From: Hydrogenothermaceae bacterium
GTDB lineage: Bacteria > Aquificota > Aquificia > Aquificales > Hydrogenothermaceae
Assembly: GCA_026418535.1 (NCBI GenBank)
Contig: JAOABC010000004.1
Coordinates: 124,001 to 188,000 of the forward strand
Direction of reading: 5' to 3'
Length of the DNA stretch: 64,000 bases
Positions within the stretch are counted from its first letter, which is position 1; each line of letters opens with the position of its first letter. The position numbers were made by a program, and so were the translations under genes. Below are positions 35,446-45,482 of the stretch, in pieces. A model generated the notes under the pieces. It made no database searches. It was not told the DNA's origin and was given only the letters and a program-made list of their open reading frames with translations.

Positions 35446-36300
35446 CTATTTTGCCAGTAGTCCTTTAGAGAGATCCTTTATAAACCTGTCTGTAGTGGCT
35501 TCAAGACCGGATAAGATACTGTACAACCACTCTGTGTTTACGGCCACAGTAGGATCTGCAAGGCCATCCCTCATATCTGATATCTGTTGTAATACATTGG
35601 TTGTTTCTCTCTCTAATATTCCACTCTCTGCCAACCCTTCAAAACATCTCTTATTTGGAATTCTTCCTTGTCTTGCTATGTGTCTACATATCCATAGGGC
35701 AGCGTCTATATAAGCAGTTAGAAAGTACCTAACTCTGTCTACAGCAAATGGGCTGTTTGAGAACTCCTCTAAATCCATACCTTTGAAAGTGTTCATCCTT
35801 TTTATCTCCCCCTTCATGGTAGAAAGATTTTTGTTTATCTTCACCAGGTTTACAGGTATCTTTAACTTTGGTGCTCTCTCCTTTAACTGTTTAACCACAG
35901 AAACAAGCTCTTGTATGAAAAGGTTATCTATCGTGTACACTATCTCCTTTGTGAGATAGAAGAGTTCTCTCTCTGAGTAGGAGAAGCTGTCTTCAAAGAG
36001 TCTTTTCCGGAAGTTTACAAAATCTTTAAAAATCCTGTTTATCTTCTCAGAGAATAGGTCTGTCCTGGATACATATTCTAAACATCCTTCTTTCACTATA
36101 TTCTGGGATATCTCCTTTAATAGGTGGCAGGATATCTCCTCTAGAAAGTCGTAGACTATAACAAGGTAGTATTTTACTCTGTCTGGATACATAGGAGTGG
36201 AAAGAAAGATATCTTCTCCTCTCTCAAGTATGAGCCTTATATTCTTTAAAGCTGACTTTAACTTGGTTGCCTTTTGGTTTAGGAACTCAATATCAACCAT
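35446..36300 (-). CDS. Tandem HepT/DUF86-like protein lacking the RNase motif
   Basis: A 284-residue all-helical protein that appears to hold two HepT/DUF86-like domains. Domain 2 (about residues 180-270) has VDRVRYFLTAYIDAALWICRHI and FEGLAESGILERETTNVLQQI, close to the DUF86 pattern. Domain 1 (about 10-125) has DRVKYYLVIVYDFLEEI and FVNFRKRLFED. In HepT toxins the next segment is an R-x4-6-H RNase/AMPylation motif; here it reads FRKRLFED and MRDGLADP, with no His. No MNT nucleotidyltransferase partner lies nearby. The ATG at 36300 follows AAGGAG. The function is unknown. Confidence 0.6.
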   Translation of the reverse strand: MVDIEFLNQKATKLKSALKNIRLILERGEDIFLSTPMYPDRVKYYLVIVYDFLEEISCHLLKEISQNIVKEGCLEYVSRTDLFSEKINRIFKDFVNFRKRLFEDSFSYSERELFYLTKEIVYTIDNLFIQELVSVVKQLKERAPKLKIPVNLVKINKNLSTMKGEIKRMNTFKGMDLEEFSNSPFAVDRVRYFLTAYIDAALWICRHIARQGRIPNKRCFEGLAESGILERETTNVLQQISDMRDGLADPTVAVNTEWLYSILSGLEATTDRFIKDLSKGLLAK

Positions 36301-36411
36301 AGTACACTCCTTCACATCTGATAAAAGTTCTTAAGTGTCTCCTTCCCTTACATTCGATCTAAAGGTTATATACCTTTACATCATCCTCTGCCTGCTTATA
36401 TTTTACACTAT

Positions 36412-36438
36412 GAAAAGATTTACGGTTTTTACCGATAA
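36412..36438 (+). promoter_or_regulatory. Putative sigma-28 (FliA) promoter
   Basis: GAAA (36412-36415), 15 bases, then ACCGATAA (36431-36438) matches the flagellar consensus at 3 of 4 and 7 of 8 positions. It sits 20 bases before the ATG of a 54-residue open frame that has its own AGAGG site, giving transcription a plausible start near 36445. Confidence 0.6.
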
Positions 36439-36458
36439 TGAATTTAGAGGTGAGTGTT

Positions 36459-36623
36459 ATGGATGACTTTAGAATATATAATGTCTTTAACGTAAAACCT
36501 ATAATATACCAGACTTCCAGTGAGAAGGAATACCTAAAGAAGAAAAAGAAAAAAGAAGGGGAAAAGAGTCAAAAAGCTCAACCGGAGAAAAGGGAAGAGG
36601 GACACGTAGATATCTACGTTTAA
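36459..36623 (+). CDS. Small lysine-rich protein, putative flagellar-regulon member
   Basis: A 54-residue protein. The N-terminal part ([20 protein letters not shown]) looks structured, followed by a very basic stretch of lysines and glutamates (about residues 22-47) and a short hydrophobic end, HVDIYV. AGAGG lies eight bases before the ATG at 36459. A strong sigma-28-type promoter is just upstream, so I infer a motility-related role. No family is recognised. It overlaps the convergent uvrB by four bases. Confidence 0.6.
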   Translation: MDDFRIYNVFNVKPIIYQTSSEKEYLKKKKKKEGEKSQKAQPEKREEGHVDIYV

Positions 36624-38620
36624 AGGACTGTAGCTATCTTTCTCAACCTCTCCAATCTGTCCCTTACCTCTGCTGCTTTCTCAAACTCCCAGTTTGCGGC
36701 ATACTCCCACATCTGTTTTTCAAGCTTCTCTATCTCCCTAAAGAGCTCTTCCTGAGAGTTTATCTCAGTTGGAATATTTTCATAGACTTCCAGTATACCC
36801 AGCTCCTTTAAGGATATGAGGTCTTTTATCTCTTTTTTCACCGTTTTTGGTGTTATACCGTGCTTTATGTTGTACTCTTGCTGGACTCTCCTTCTTCTCT
36901 CTGTCTCCTTTATAGCCTCTACCATAGCGGGGGTTAGACTGTCAGCATACAGTATAGCTTTACCGTTTTCGTTCCTTGCTGCTCTTCCTATAGTCTGTAT
37001 AAAAGCCGTCTTTGAACGTAGGAAACCTTGTTTATCTGCATCCAAAACCGCTACAAGAGACACTTCCGGCATATCTAAACCTTCTCTTAAAAGGTTCACC
37101 CCTACCACTACATCGTACTTTCCCTCTCTTAGCTCTCTTATTATCTTAGCTCTCTCTATCGTATCTATCTCTGAATGAAGATAAACCGCCTTTATATCTC
37201 TATCAGTTAAATGGTCAGAAAGATGCTCAGCCATCTTCTTGGTCAGAGTGATGATTATAGATCTTTCTCCTCTCTCCTTCACCTTCCACACTTCTGAGAT
37301 AATATCGTCTATCTGTCCATCTGTTCTCCTTACTTCTATGACAGGATCGAGTATTCCAGTGGGTCTGATTATCTGCTCTACTATGACTCCTCTTGACCTC
37401 TCTATCTCCCACTGAGCTGGTGTAGCAGACACATAGATAGCCTTCTCTATCTTCTGGGTGAACTCTTCAAACTTAAGAGGTCTGTTATCGTAGGCAGATT
37501 TCATCCTCCATCCATACTTCACCAAATTATCTTTACGGGTCAAATCTCCGTTGTACATCGCCCTTATCTGGGGGATTGTGACATGAGATTCATCTATAAC
37601 AAGTAGAAAGTCCTCCGGAAAGTAATCTATAAGGGTATATGGAGGCTCCCCAGGTTTCCTACCATCAAAGTATCTGGAGTAATTCTCTATGCCTTTACAG
37701 GTTCCAAGCTCTATCATCATCTCTATATCGTGGTTAGTCCTTTGCCAGAGTCTATTGGCCTCTATCTCTTTTCCTGCTTGCCTGAACTCTTGGACTTCTA
37801 GTTCTAAGTCTCTCTGTATCTGCTTTATAGCTTCCATCATGTCTGGTCTTGGAATAACATAGTGGCTTGCAGGGAATATAACTGTCCTGTCCAGCTTCCT
37901 TTTAACATCTCTGTTGAACACATCCAACTCTGATATAGAGTCTACTTCATCTCCGAAGAACTCAACTCTTATTATGATGTCCTCAGAGTAAGCTGGAAGT
38001 ACCTCTACAGTGTCTCCCTTCACTCGGAATGTTCCTCTCTTATAGGAGAAGTCATCTCTCTGATACTGTAGCTCTACTAACTTCCTAAGGAGAGACTGTC
38101 TATCTAGCTGCATACCTGTGTAGAGATGTAGACGGAGCTTCTCATAGAACTCTGGAGTTCCAAGTCCATATATGCAGGATACAGAGGCTACAACTATAGT
38201 GTCAGGTCTCTCTATCAGACTTTTTGTTGCAGAGTGTCTAAGTCTGTCTATGACATCGTTTATGGCACTGTCCTTCTCTATATATAGGTCTTTCTGGGGT
38301 ATATAGGCCTCTGGTTGGTAGTAGTCGTAATAAGATACGAAGTATTCAACGGCGTTTTCCGGAAAAAGCTCTTTAAGTTCTCTGTAGAGCTGTGTTGCCA
38401 ATGTTTTGTTGTGGGATAGGACTAAAGTAGGCCTTCCGTACTTCTCTATGACGTTAGCTATAGTAAATGTCTTCCCAGTTCCGGTTGCTCCAAGGAGTAC
38501 CTGCTCATCTATACCTTGTCTAAAATTAACTAAAAGTTGTCTTATAGCCTTAGGCTGGTCTCCAGTAGGCTCAAAAGGAGACTCCATCTGAAAAAGAAAT
38601 CTTCCCATCTTTCCTCTCAT
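36620..38620 (-). CDS. uvrB: Excinuclease ABC subunit B
   Basis: A 666-residue UvrB, the damage-verifying helicase-like subunit of nucleotide excision repair. It has [10 protein letters not shown] (Walker A), the beta-hairpin region [44 protein letters not shown]-type motif V ([19 protein letters not shown]) and QTIGRAARN. The C-terminal UVR domain ([27 protein letters not shown]) that contacts UvrC is present. Start could be this ATG or the one four codons downstream. Confidence 0.97.
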   Translation of the reverse strand: MRGKMGRFLFQMESPFEPTGDQPKAIRQLLVNFRQGIDEQVLLGATGTGKTFTIANVIEKYGRPTLVLSHNKTLATQLYRELKELFPENAVEYFVSYYDYYQPEAYIPQKDLYIEKDSAINDVIDRLRHSATKSLIERPDTIVVASVSCIYGLGTPEFYEKLRLHLYTGMQLDRQSLLRKLVELQYQRDDFSYKRGTFRVKGDTVEVLPAYSEDIIIRVEFFGDEVDSISELDVFNRDVKRKLDRTVIFPASHYVIPRPDMMEAIKQIQRDLELEVQEFRQAGKEIEANRLWQRTNHDIEMMIELGTCKGIENYSRYFDGRKPGEPPYTLIDYFPEDFLLVIDESHVTIPQIRAMYNGDLTRKDNLVKYGWRMKSAYDNRPLKFEEFTQKIEKAIYVSATPAQWEIERSRGVIVEQIIRPTGILDPVIEVRRTDGQIDDIISEVWKVKERGERSIIITLTKKMAEHLSDHLTDRDIKAVYLHSEIDTIERAKIIRELREGKYDVVVGVNLLREGLDMPEVSLVAVLDADKQGFLRSKTAFIQTIGRAARNENGKAILYADSLTPAMVEAIKETERRRRVQQEYNIKHGITPKTVKKEIKDLISLKELGILEVYENIPTEINSQEELFREIEKLEKQMWEYAANWEFEKAAEVRDRLERLRKIATVL

Positions 38621-38859
38621 ATAAGCTAAGTTTTTTCTTAGGATAATTTAATATCTTCAATCTCTAAAATCAATTGAGATAGGGAGGAAGTTTAAAAATT
38701 TTAGAAAAAGACTTTTTAACCCCCTAAAATACCTGTACAGATCCGATATAACTTCGACATAATTCCGCTCCAGATTAAAATTTCTTCACCTTAGGCTAAT
38801 AATCAAAAACATCTAATTAATGATATAATTATTTTTTCAAAAAATCCTTGGAGGTTTAT

Positions 38860-39432
38860 ATGGGTGTTAAAATCGACATCAACAGGATTTCAAGAGACCA
38901 GTTTATATTGGTTGACAACCAACCGTACAAAGTGGTCAGCTACGAGCACGTAAAACCTGGAAAAGGACAGGCTTTTGTTAGAGTGAAGGCTAAAAATATG
39001 AGAACTGGAAACGTAACAGAGTTTACCTTTAAATCTTCTGACTCTATAGAGCTTGCGGATTTTGAGCAAAGATTTATGAACTACTCTTACACAGATGGCT
39101 CTTACTACTACTTCTTAGATACTAACACATACGAGACCTTCTCTGTCCCAGCAGAGAACATGGAACACGAGAGTCAGTTTCTGAAGGAAGGTATGCAGAT
39201 AGTTGTTTTCTTATATAAGGGTAATCCAATAGGTATAGAGCTACCTAAACATGAAGTCTATGAAGTTATAGAGACAGAGCCTGGTTTTAAAGGAGATACA
39301 GCAACCAACACCCTAAAACCTGCCAAAATAGAGACAGGTGCAACAATTCAGGTTCCTCTCTTTATAAACGTTGGAGACAAGATAAAGGTAGATACGGAGA
39401 AAGGAACGTACATAGAGAGAGTAAACAAGTAA
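38860..39432 (+). CDS. efp: Translation elongation factor P
   Basis: A 190-residue EF-P that rescues ribosomes stalled on polyproline. The KOW-like N-domain carries the loop [10 protein letters not shown] with Lys35, the residue modified in many bacteria; two OB domains follow. The ATG at 38860 is five bases after GGAGG. A TATAAT hexamer at 38824-38829 is the likely -10 element. It heads a plus-strand run with accB, hldD, thrB, a glycosyltransferase, purH and folD. Confidence 0.96.
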   Translation: MGVKIDINRISRDQFILVDNQPYKVVSYEHVKPGKGQAFVRVKAKNMRTGNVTEFTFKSSDSIELADFEQRFMNYSYTDGSYYYFLDTNTYETFSVPAENMEHESQFLKEGMQIVVFLYKGNPIGIELPKHEVYEVIETEPGFKGDTATNTLKPAKIETGATIQVPLFINVGDKIKVDTEKGTYIERVNK

Positions 39433-39442
39433 ACACTAAAAA

Positions 39443-39456
39443 CTCCCAAGAGGGAG
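39443..39456 (+). other. Short hairpin between efp and accB
   Basis: CTCCC and GGGAG form a five-pair stem with an AAGA loop, extendable by flanking AA/TT pairing with a bulge, directly before the accB ribosome site GGAGG. There is no T-run, so it is not an intrinsic terminator; it might tune accB translation or the efp message end. Confidence 0.35.
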
Positions 39457-39473
39457 AGTTGGAGGATGAAGTT

Positions 39474-39935
39474 ATGGATAAGAGTTTTGTATTTGAATTG
39501 ATAGACAGGGTAAAGGATTCGAATATAGAAGAGATATACATAGAGACTCCTGACGGGAAGATTAATATAAAACAGTACACAGGTCCAAAGGAGATATACT
39601 TATCCCCTACTTCCCAAACTGTACCGGCAAGCATCACTCAACCAAATTCCATAAGCACAACTCACGTAGAGACCCTACCTAAGGAAAAACAGATAAGCTA
39701 CCATGTTATAAAATCTCCACTAGTAGGAACCTTCTACAGAGCACCATCCCCAGGTGCTCCTCCGTTTGTAGAGGAAGGGGATAAAGTATCAAAAGGTCAG
39801 ATCCTATGTATCATTGAAGCTCTAAAAGTTATGAATGAAATAGAGAGTGATGTGGATGGAAAGATAATTAAAATTCTGGTAGAAAATGGCCAACCTGTTG
39901 AGTACGGACAAGAACTTTTCTACGTAGAGGTATAA
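39474..39935 (+). CDS. accB: Biotin carboxyl carrier protein of acetyl-CoA carboxylase
   Basis: A 153-residue BCCP. The N-terminal AccC-interacting segment ([28 protein letters not shown]) is followed by a Pro/Thr/Ser-rich linker (about 40-75) and the biotinyl domain (about 78-153: [23 protein letters not shown]). The biotinylated Lys118 lies in EALKVMNE; the usual AMKM is ALKV. The ATG at 39474 is eight bases after GGAGG. efp-accB adjacency is common in bacteria. accC is far away at 8524. Confidence 0.95.
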   Translation: MDKSFVFELIDRVKDSNIEEIYIETPDGKINIKQYTGPKEIYLSPTSQTVPASITQPNSISTTHVETLPKEKQISYHVIKSPLVGTFYRAPSPGAPPFVEEGDKVSKGQILCIIEALKVMNEIESDVDGKIIKILVENGQPVEYGQELFYVEV

Positions 39936-39936
39936 G

Positions 39937-40875
39937 ATGTTTCATAATATACTGATAACAGGCGGAGCAGGTTTCATAGGGTCAAACCTTACCCTAAAAC
40001 TTCAAAAAGACTATCCAGATGCAAAGATCTTGATCTTAGACGACTTTTCCAGCGCTAACTTCAAAAACCTCAGAGGTTTTAAGGGTATAGTTCTACCCTG
40101 TGATGTATCTACGGACGAGATATTCTTTAAGGTGGGAGATTTTAAGCCGGACATTATCTTCCACCTGGCGTCTATCACAGACACAACAGTAACAGACCAA
40201 GACTTAATGATGAGAAAAAATGTAGATGGATTTAGGAATGTCCTTGAATACGCCCATGATGAAGAGTGTACTGTAGTGTATGCATCTTCAGCCTCTATCT
40301 ACGGTAATGTTAAGGAGAATTTACCACTGAAAGAAAACAGGGATAGTTTTCCGGAGAATGTGTATGCCTTTTCTAAACACATTATGGACAATATAGCCAT
40401 GGAGTTCTCAGAAAAAGCTGGTATAAAGGTAGTTGGGGTTAGATACTTCAACGTATACGGTCCAAAAGAGTCCCATAAAGGTAAGTTTGCTAGTATGATA
40501 TACCAACTTTACCTACAGATGAAGAGTGGGAACAGGCCAAGGATATTTAAGTGGGGTCAGCAGAAGAGGGACTTCGTCTATGTTAAGGATGTTGTTGAGG
40601 CCACTATCATAGCATCCAAGGCCCCAAAGAGCACTATTTACAACGTAGGAAGTGGTCAGGCTACCTCCTTCAACGAAATCATCCAGCTTTTAAACCAGAA
40701 CCTTGGGACAAACTACGAACCAGAGTACTTTGATTGCCCTTACGACTTTTACCAAGAGTTTACACAGGCTGATATGAGCAAGATAAAGGAAGAGCTGGGT
40801 TTTGTGCCAAAGTACAGTATCCAGAGAGGCATAAAGGAGTATGTTGATATACTAGAGGGAAGGTTGAATGAGTAA
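39937..40875 (+). CDS. hldD: ADP-L-glycero-D-manno-heptose 6-epimerase
   Basis: A 312-residue short-chain dehydrogenase-fold epimerase that finishes ADP-heptose synthesis for the LPS core. It shows LITGGAGFIGSN (NAD loop), YASSASIYG, the YAFSK catalytic Tyr-Lys, RYFNVYGPKESHKGKFAS, KRDFVYVKDV and FTQADMSKIKEELGF, which together are specific to HldD among epimerases. The pathway kinase hldA is at 14707-15675. It begins one base after accB and overlaps thrB by eight bases. Confidence 0.92.
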   Translation: MFHNILITGGAGFIGSNLTLKLQKDYPDAKILILDDFSSANFKNLRGFKGIVLPCDVSTDEIFFKVGDFKPDIIFHLASITDTTVTDQDLMMRKNVDGFRNVLEYAHDEECTVVYASSASIYGNVKENLPLKENRDSFPENVYAFSKHIMDNIAMEFSEKAGIKVVGVRYFNVYGPKESHKGKFASMIYQLYLQMKSGNRPRIFKWGQQKRDFVYVKDVVEATIIASKAPKSTIYNVGSGQATSFNEIIQLLNQNLGTNYEPEYFDCPYDFYQEFTQADMSKIKEELGFVPKYSIQRGIKEYVDILEGRLNE

Positions 40876-41782
40876 GAAGACTGTAAAGGTTAAAATTCCA
40901 GCTACTACCGCAAACTTAGGACCTGGGTTTGATACATTTGGACTGGCCCTATCTTTGTACAATGAGTTTGTAGTCCAGGAAGAAAACGGAGTGTTCATAG
41001 AAACATATCCAAAGTCTGATTTCTTGGAGGACCCTCATAACAACCTCTATATACAGGTGGTAAAGTATTTATGTGAAAGAGAGGGGAAGACATTTTACGG
41101 GGCAAAACTGAAGCAAGTTTCAAATATCCCTGTTGCAAGGGGCTTAGGTAGTAGTGCATCTGCAATAGTTGCAGGAATTCTAACAGGTTATGCAGTCCAT
41201 AAAAAAGGGCTAACAGATGAGGAGTTCTTCCAAATAGCTTACAGGTTTGAACCTCATCCAGATAACTTACTTCCAGCATGGAAAGGGGGGTTCATTGCAG
41301 CCTTGAGAACAGAGGAAAAAACCTACTACCAAAGGATAGACTTCCCGGAAGATATAAAGGTGGTAGTGGTGATACCAGATTTTGAACTCTCTACCCAAAA
41401 AGCAAGGGAGGTTTTACCAAAAACGATTCCCTATAGGGATGCTATATTCAACCTTCAGAGAGCATCCCTCTTTATCACTGCAATACAGAGTAGGAAGTAC
41501 GACCTGCTGAAGGTAGCTATGGACGATAGGCTACATCAACCTTACAGAAAGTCCCTCATTCCAGGGTTCAACGAAGTTATAAAGAGTGCTTTAGACTGTG
41601 GAGCATTAGGAGCTTGCTTAAGTGGTGCCGGTAGCACGATGTTAGCTTTGGCCACAGAGAACTTTGATAAGATAGGAAGATCTATGGTTGAGGCCTTTAG
41701 TCTACATGGAATAAGGGCGGAGCACAGGGTTTTAGAGGTAGACAAGGAAGGTGCAAAGGTAGATATAGTAGAAGAATCTTAA
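40868..41782 (+). CDS. thrB: Homoserine kinase
   Basis: A 304-residue GHMP kinase that phosphorylates homoserine in threonine synthesis. Features are VKIPATTANLGPGFDTFGLAL at the start, the GHMP ATP loop VARGLGSSASAIVAG, NLLPAWKGGF and the C-terminal GALGACLSGAGSTM. The start overlaps hldD by eight bases. GGAAGG precedes the ATG. Confidence 0.95.
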   Translation: MSKKTVKVKIPATTANLGPGFDTFGLALSLYNEFVVQEENGVFIETYPKSDFLEDPHNNLYIQVVKYLCEREGKTFYGAKLKQVSNIPVARGLGSSASAIVAGILTGYAVHKKGLTDEEFFQIAYRFEPHPDNLLPAWKGGFIAALRTEEKTYYQRIDFPEDIKVVVVIPDFELSTQKAREVLPKTIPYRDAIFNLQRASLFITAIQSRKYDLLKVAMDDRLHQPYRKSLIPGFNEVIKSALDCGALGACLSGAGSTMLALATENFDKIGRSMVEAFSLHGIRAEHRVLEVDKEGAKVDIVEES

Positions 41783-41793
41783 GGAGAGTAATA

Positions 41794-43038
41794 ATGCAGG
41801 AAAACATAACTAAACCAAGAGTAGTATTTTTTAATACCCCTGACCCGAAGGGTATGGTCAACTGGATAATAGAAGGGATAGAGAAATCTATATCTGCAAA
41901 CGGGTTTGAGGCTAAGGTTGTGGATCTTTCTGACCCTGAGACTATTTCAGATAGAGTGAACGAGATAATAGATTTTAGACCTCTCTTCACATTTGATATA
42001 AACCTAGATGGGATGATATTTGGGGAAAGGGAAGTGCAGAGACTTCCCCTCTGTGACATAATCGGAAACATCCACATCACCTGGTTTATAGATGACCCTA
42101 TGATACACTTTTCAAAACTAAAGACCATTTTAGGGTCAAACCAAGTCTTGTATATAACTATGGATGTAGAGCACAGCCAGTGGATAGCATCCTCTGGGAA
42201 GAATGTAGTGATAGTCCCCCCTGGGACTAACCCATCTAAAATACCTCCCCTGATGGAGAAAGATTTTGAAGTTGCCATGATAGGTCCGATAACGGACCCT
42301 AACATAATAGAGAGTAACTGGAAGGAGAGGTTTGATGAAGCTCTGTTTGGTTATGCCGTAGAGCTTGGAAGGTTGATATATAGAAACCCGGATATACCTA
42401 TCAGGTTTGCTAGTGGTTATCTACTATCCCAGTTAAACCCAGACTTTCAGAATGCTCTGTTAAACTTCCAGAAAGAGAATGAGGAGGACTTTATAAACCT
42501 CCTCACAGAGATAGGTTTATATTCAATGAACCTTCGAAGATGGAATATACTAACTGCAGTTGAAAACTTCGAGATAAACGTACTTGGTCCAGTCATGGGA
42601 GAACTCCCAGAGAATGTGGTAATCCACGAGGGCATATTCCTCCAGAAGGATGTAGTAGAGTTCCTCTCAAGAACTAAGATATCTCTTCTAAGTCAACCTC
42701 CTTTCATACCAACATCTTTAGGGTTTACAGTGTTCGACAGTGTAGTGACAGGAGCTCTTTCCATGGTAGAAGATAGACTTTCATCAAAATCTTTCTTCCT
42801 TCCGGATAGAGAGATAGTCACCTACCATCCTATGGACCCTGTGGAGATAGAAGGAAAGATAGCCTACTACCTGGAGGACAGTCCAGAAGAGAGAGAAGAA
42901 ATAGCAAAGGCTGGAAGAACTAGAGCCTTAAAAGAACACACCATATACAATAGAGGAGAGATAATATCGAACATAATGAAGGATATAATAAGACAATCTC
43001 TATCAGAAGAAAAACCTCAAGAAGGAGAGACATCTTGA
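41794..43038 (+). CDS. Glycosyltransferase-like protein (CgeB/GT-B type)
   Basis: A 414-residue cytoplasmic protein with the layout of GT-B enzymes of the CgeB group: an N-terminal Rossmann-like half (FFNTPDPKGMVNWIIEGIEKS, HITWFIDDPMIHFSKLK) and a C-terminal half with the nucleotide-sugar region (LLSQPPFIPTSLGFTVFDSVVTGALSMVE). Such proteins add sugars to LPS, flagellin or other surface structures. The acceptor is unknown; neighbouring hldD hints at LPS, but the operon is mixed. purH overlaps its end by four bases. Confidence 0.7.
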   Translation: MQENITKPRVVFFNTPDPKGMVNWIIEGIEKSISANGFEAKVVDLSDPETISDRVNEIIDFRPLFTFDINLDGMIFGEREVQRLPLCDIIGNIHITWFIDDPMIHFSKLKTILGSNQVLYITMDVEHSQWIASSGKNVVIVPPGTNPSKIPPLMEKDFEVAMIGPITDPNIIESNWKERFDEALFGYAVELGRLIYRNPDIPIRFASGYLLSQLNPDFQNALLNFQKENEEDFINLLTEIGLYSMNLRRWNILTAVENFEINVLGPVMGELPENVVIHEGIFLQKDVVEFLSRTKISLLSQPPFIPTSLGFTVFDSVVTGALSMVEDRLSSKSFFLPDREIVTYHPMDPVEIEGKIAYYLEDSPEEREEIAKAGRTRALKEHTIYNRGEIISNIMKDIIRQSLSEEKPQEGETS

Positions 43039-44576
43039 AAAGAGCTCTGATATCTGTATCCAACAAAACCGGCATAGTAGATTTTGCCAAAGCTCTATCA
43101 GAACTTGGGTATGAGATAATGTCTTCTTCCGGAACAGCAAAACACTTGAGAGAGAACAGCTTAGATATAATAGATGTATCTCACATAACAGGCTTTCCGG
43201 AAATACTGGATGGAAGGGTAAAGACTCTACATCCCAAGATACATGGGGGATTGCTGGCTATTAGAGATAATCCAGAACACCTGAAGCAACTTCAGAAAAA
43301 CGATATAACACCAATAGACATAGTGGTTATAAACCTGTATCCATTCGAGGAGGCAGTCAAAAGAGGAGCTGACCTTGATGAGATAATAGAGAACATAGAT
43401 ATAGGTGGACCTGCTATGGTCCGGGCATCTGCAAAAAATTACAAGTTTGTAATTGTAATTACAGACCCCAAGGATTACGGCAGAGTGTTAGAAGAACTTA
43501 CAGAAAAAGGGGATGTATCCCTAGAAACTAGGCAGTATCTGTCCTTAAAAGCCTTCAGACACACAGCCTTTTACGACAGTATGATATCAATGGTCCTATC
43601 TCAAAAGTTCAATGTAGAGGAAGACTTTCCGGAGGAACTCTCCATCCCATTTAGAAAGCTATCCAAACTCAGATACGGAGAGAACCCTCACCAAAAAGCA
43701 AGCCTGTATGTAAACCCTACAGAGGAAGATGAATTCTCTGTCTCAAACTGGGAGATACTCCAAGGAAAAGAGATGTCCTTTAACAACTATTTAGACACAG
43801 ACAGTGCTCTCTCTCTTATCAAGGAATTCGAAGAACCAACCTGTGTTATAATGAAGCATAACAACCCCTGTGGTGTAGCAACCGGGGATACAGTTACACA
43901 AGCCTACGAGAAGGCTTTAAAGACAGACTCAAAATCAGCCTTTGGTGGTATTGTGGCAGTAAACAGAGAGGTTGACGGAGAGTTGGCCCTAAAACTCACT
44001 CAGCTATTCCTTGAAGTAGTTGCATCCCCAGATTTCACCCAGGAGGCCTTGGAAATACTAAAAACCAAGAAGAACCTCAGACTGGTAAAAGTTAACAACT
44101 TCAATAGAGAAGTAAAGGGTAGAGACTACAGAAGAATATCCGGAGGTATGCTTATCCAGGACAGAGACGATAAACTCTATCAGAAATTAGAAGTAGTCAC
44201 AAGAAGATCTCCTACAGAGAAACAGCTTGAAGATATGCTCTTCGCCTATAAAGTAGTAAAGCATCTTAAGTCAAATGGAGTAGTGATCGTAAAAGACAAG
44301 ATGACCCTTGGAATAGGTCCAGGTCAGACCTCTAGGGTAGATAGCTTAGAAACAGCGGTAAAAAAGGCTAAAGAGTTTGGGTTTGATCTTGATGGTAGCG
44401 TGTTGGCTTCAGAGGCTTTCTTTCCATTCAGGGACAGCGTAGACTTTTCCTCTGAACATGGTATTAAGGCCATTATACAACCTGGAGGGTCTATAAGAGA
44501 CCAGGAAGTGATAGAAGCTTGCAACGAGCATGGAGTAAGTATGGTGTTCACCGGAACAAGACATTTTAAACATTAA
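43035..44576 (+). CDS. purH: Bifunctional AICAR transformylase / IMP cyclohydrolase
   Basis: A 513-residue PurH for the last two steps of IMP synthesis. The N-terminal IMP cyclohydrolase domain (about 1-195) has ALISVSNKTGIVDFAKAL, GRVKTLHPKIHGGLLA and NIDIGGPAMVRASAKN. The C-terminal transformylase domain has MKHNNPCGVATG with the catalytic Lys-His and SDSAFGG-like KSAFGGIVAVN. It starts at a TTG overlapping the previous stop. folD, which supplies formyl-tetrahydrofolate, follows after ten bases. Confidence 0.97.
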   Translation: MKRALISVSNKTGIVDFAKALSELGYEIMSSSGTAKHLRENSLDIIDVSHITGFPEILDGRVKTLHPKIHGGLLAIRDNPEHLKQLQKNDITPIDIVVINLYPFEEAVKRGADLDEIIENIDIGGPAMVRASAKNYKFVIVITDPKDYGRVLEELTEKGDVSLETRQYLSLKAFRHTAFYDSMISMVLSQKFNVEEDFPEELSIPFRKLSKLRYGENPHQKASLYVNPTEEDEFSVSNWEILQGKEMSFNNYLDTDSALSLIKEFEEPTCVIMKHNNPCGVATGDTVTQAYEKALKTDSKSAFGGIVAVNREVDGELALKLTQLFLEVVASPDFTQEALEILKTKKNLRLVKVNNFNREVKGRDYRRISGGMLIQDRDDKLYQKLEVVTRRSPTEKQLEDMLFAYKVVKHLKSNGVVIVKDKMTLGIGPGQTSRVDSLETAVKKAKEFGFDLDGSVLASEAFFPFRDSVDFSSEHGIKAIIQPGGSIRDQEVIEACNEHGVSMVFTGTRHFKH

Positions 44577-44586
44577 GGGAGTTTTT

Positions 44587-45444
44587 ATGATACTTTTAGA
44601 TGGAAAGAAATTGGCTCAGAAGATAAAGGAATCTATAAAAGATGAGATAAGTATCTTCGTAGCTCAAGGAAAAAGGCCACCTACACTATCTGTAATCTTA
44701 GTAGGGGATAATCCTGCAAGCCAGATATATGTAAACAAGAAGATAAAGGACTGTCAAGAGGTTGGGATAGTATCAAAACCTTTCTTCTTACCTAAGGATA
44801 TAACTCAAATTGAACTTGAGGATGTAATAGGCTCTCTCAATGGAGACGATGAAATAGATGGGATACTGGTTCAGCTACCTTTACCATCCCATATAGACAC
44901 CTTAGAAATAATCCAATGTATAAACCCTAATAAAGATGTTGATGGGTTCCATCCGGAAAATGTGGGAAAGCTTGCAACAGGAAGGAAAGGTGGAATCCTT
45001 CCATGCACCCCTTACGGTATAATGAAAATTCTCCAGGAGTACAAAATAGATACCTTTGGTAAGGATGTAGTTATAGTAGGTGCCAGCAATATAGTAGGCA
45101 AACCTATGGGTTTACTGTTCCTCTGGGAAGAGAGATCAACCGTAACAATATGTCACAGAAATACAAAGGATCTAAAGGAACACACAAGAGGAGCGGATAT
45201 ACTTGTAGTAGCTACAGGAGTGCCTCATCTCATAAAGAGAGATATGATTAAAGAAGGAGCGGTGGTTATAGATGTAGGCATAAACAGGATTGACGGGAAA
45301 ATAGTAGGAGATGTAGACTTTGAAGGATTAAGGGATAAAGTGTATGCTATAACTCCCGTTCCTGGAGGAGTAGGACCGATGACCGTAGCCATGCTTCTCC
45401 AAAATACATTAGAAGTATACAAGAGAAGGGTAGGGATACTCTAG
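44587..45444 (+). CDS. folD: Methylenetetrahydrofolate dehydrogenase/cyclohydrolase FolD
   Basis: A 285-residue bifunctional enzyme interconverting methylene-, methenyl- and 10-formyl-tetrahydrofolate. It has the catalytic Lys in YVNKKIKDC, the QLPLPSHID segment, NPNKDVDGFHP, PCTPYGIM, the NADP site VGASNIVGKPMG, and PVPGGVGPMTVAML. It is last in the efp-accB-hldD-thrB-GT-purH-folD run and pairs metabolically with purH. Confidence 0.97.
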   Translation: MILLDGKKLAQKIKESIKDEISIFVAQGKRPPTLSVILVGDNPASQIYVNKKIKDCQEVGIVSKPFFLPKDITQIELEDVIGSLNGDDEIDGILVQLPLPSHIDTLEIIQCINPNKDVDGFHPENVGKLATGRKGGILPCTPYGIMKILQEYKIDTFGKDVVIVGASNIVGKPMGLLFLWEERSTVTICHRNTKDLKEHTRGADILVVATGVPHLIKRDMIKEGAVVIDVGINRIDGKIVGDVDFEGLRDKVYAITPVPGGVGPMTVAMLLQNTLEVYKRRVGIL

Positions 45445-45482
45445 AAAGTTGACATTGGAAGCCATAAAGTTAGACAGAGGTT

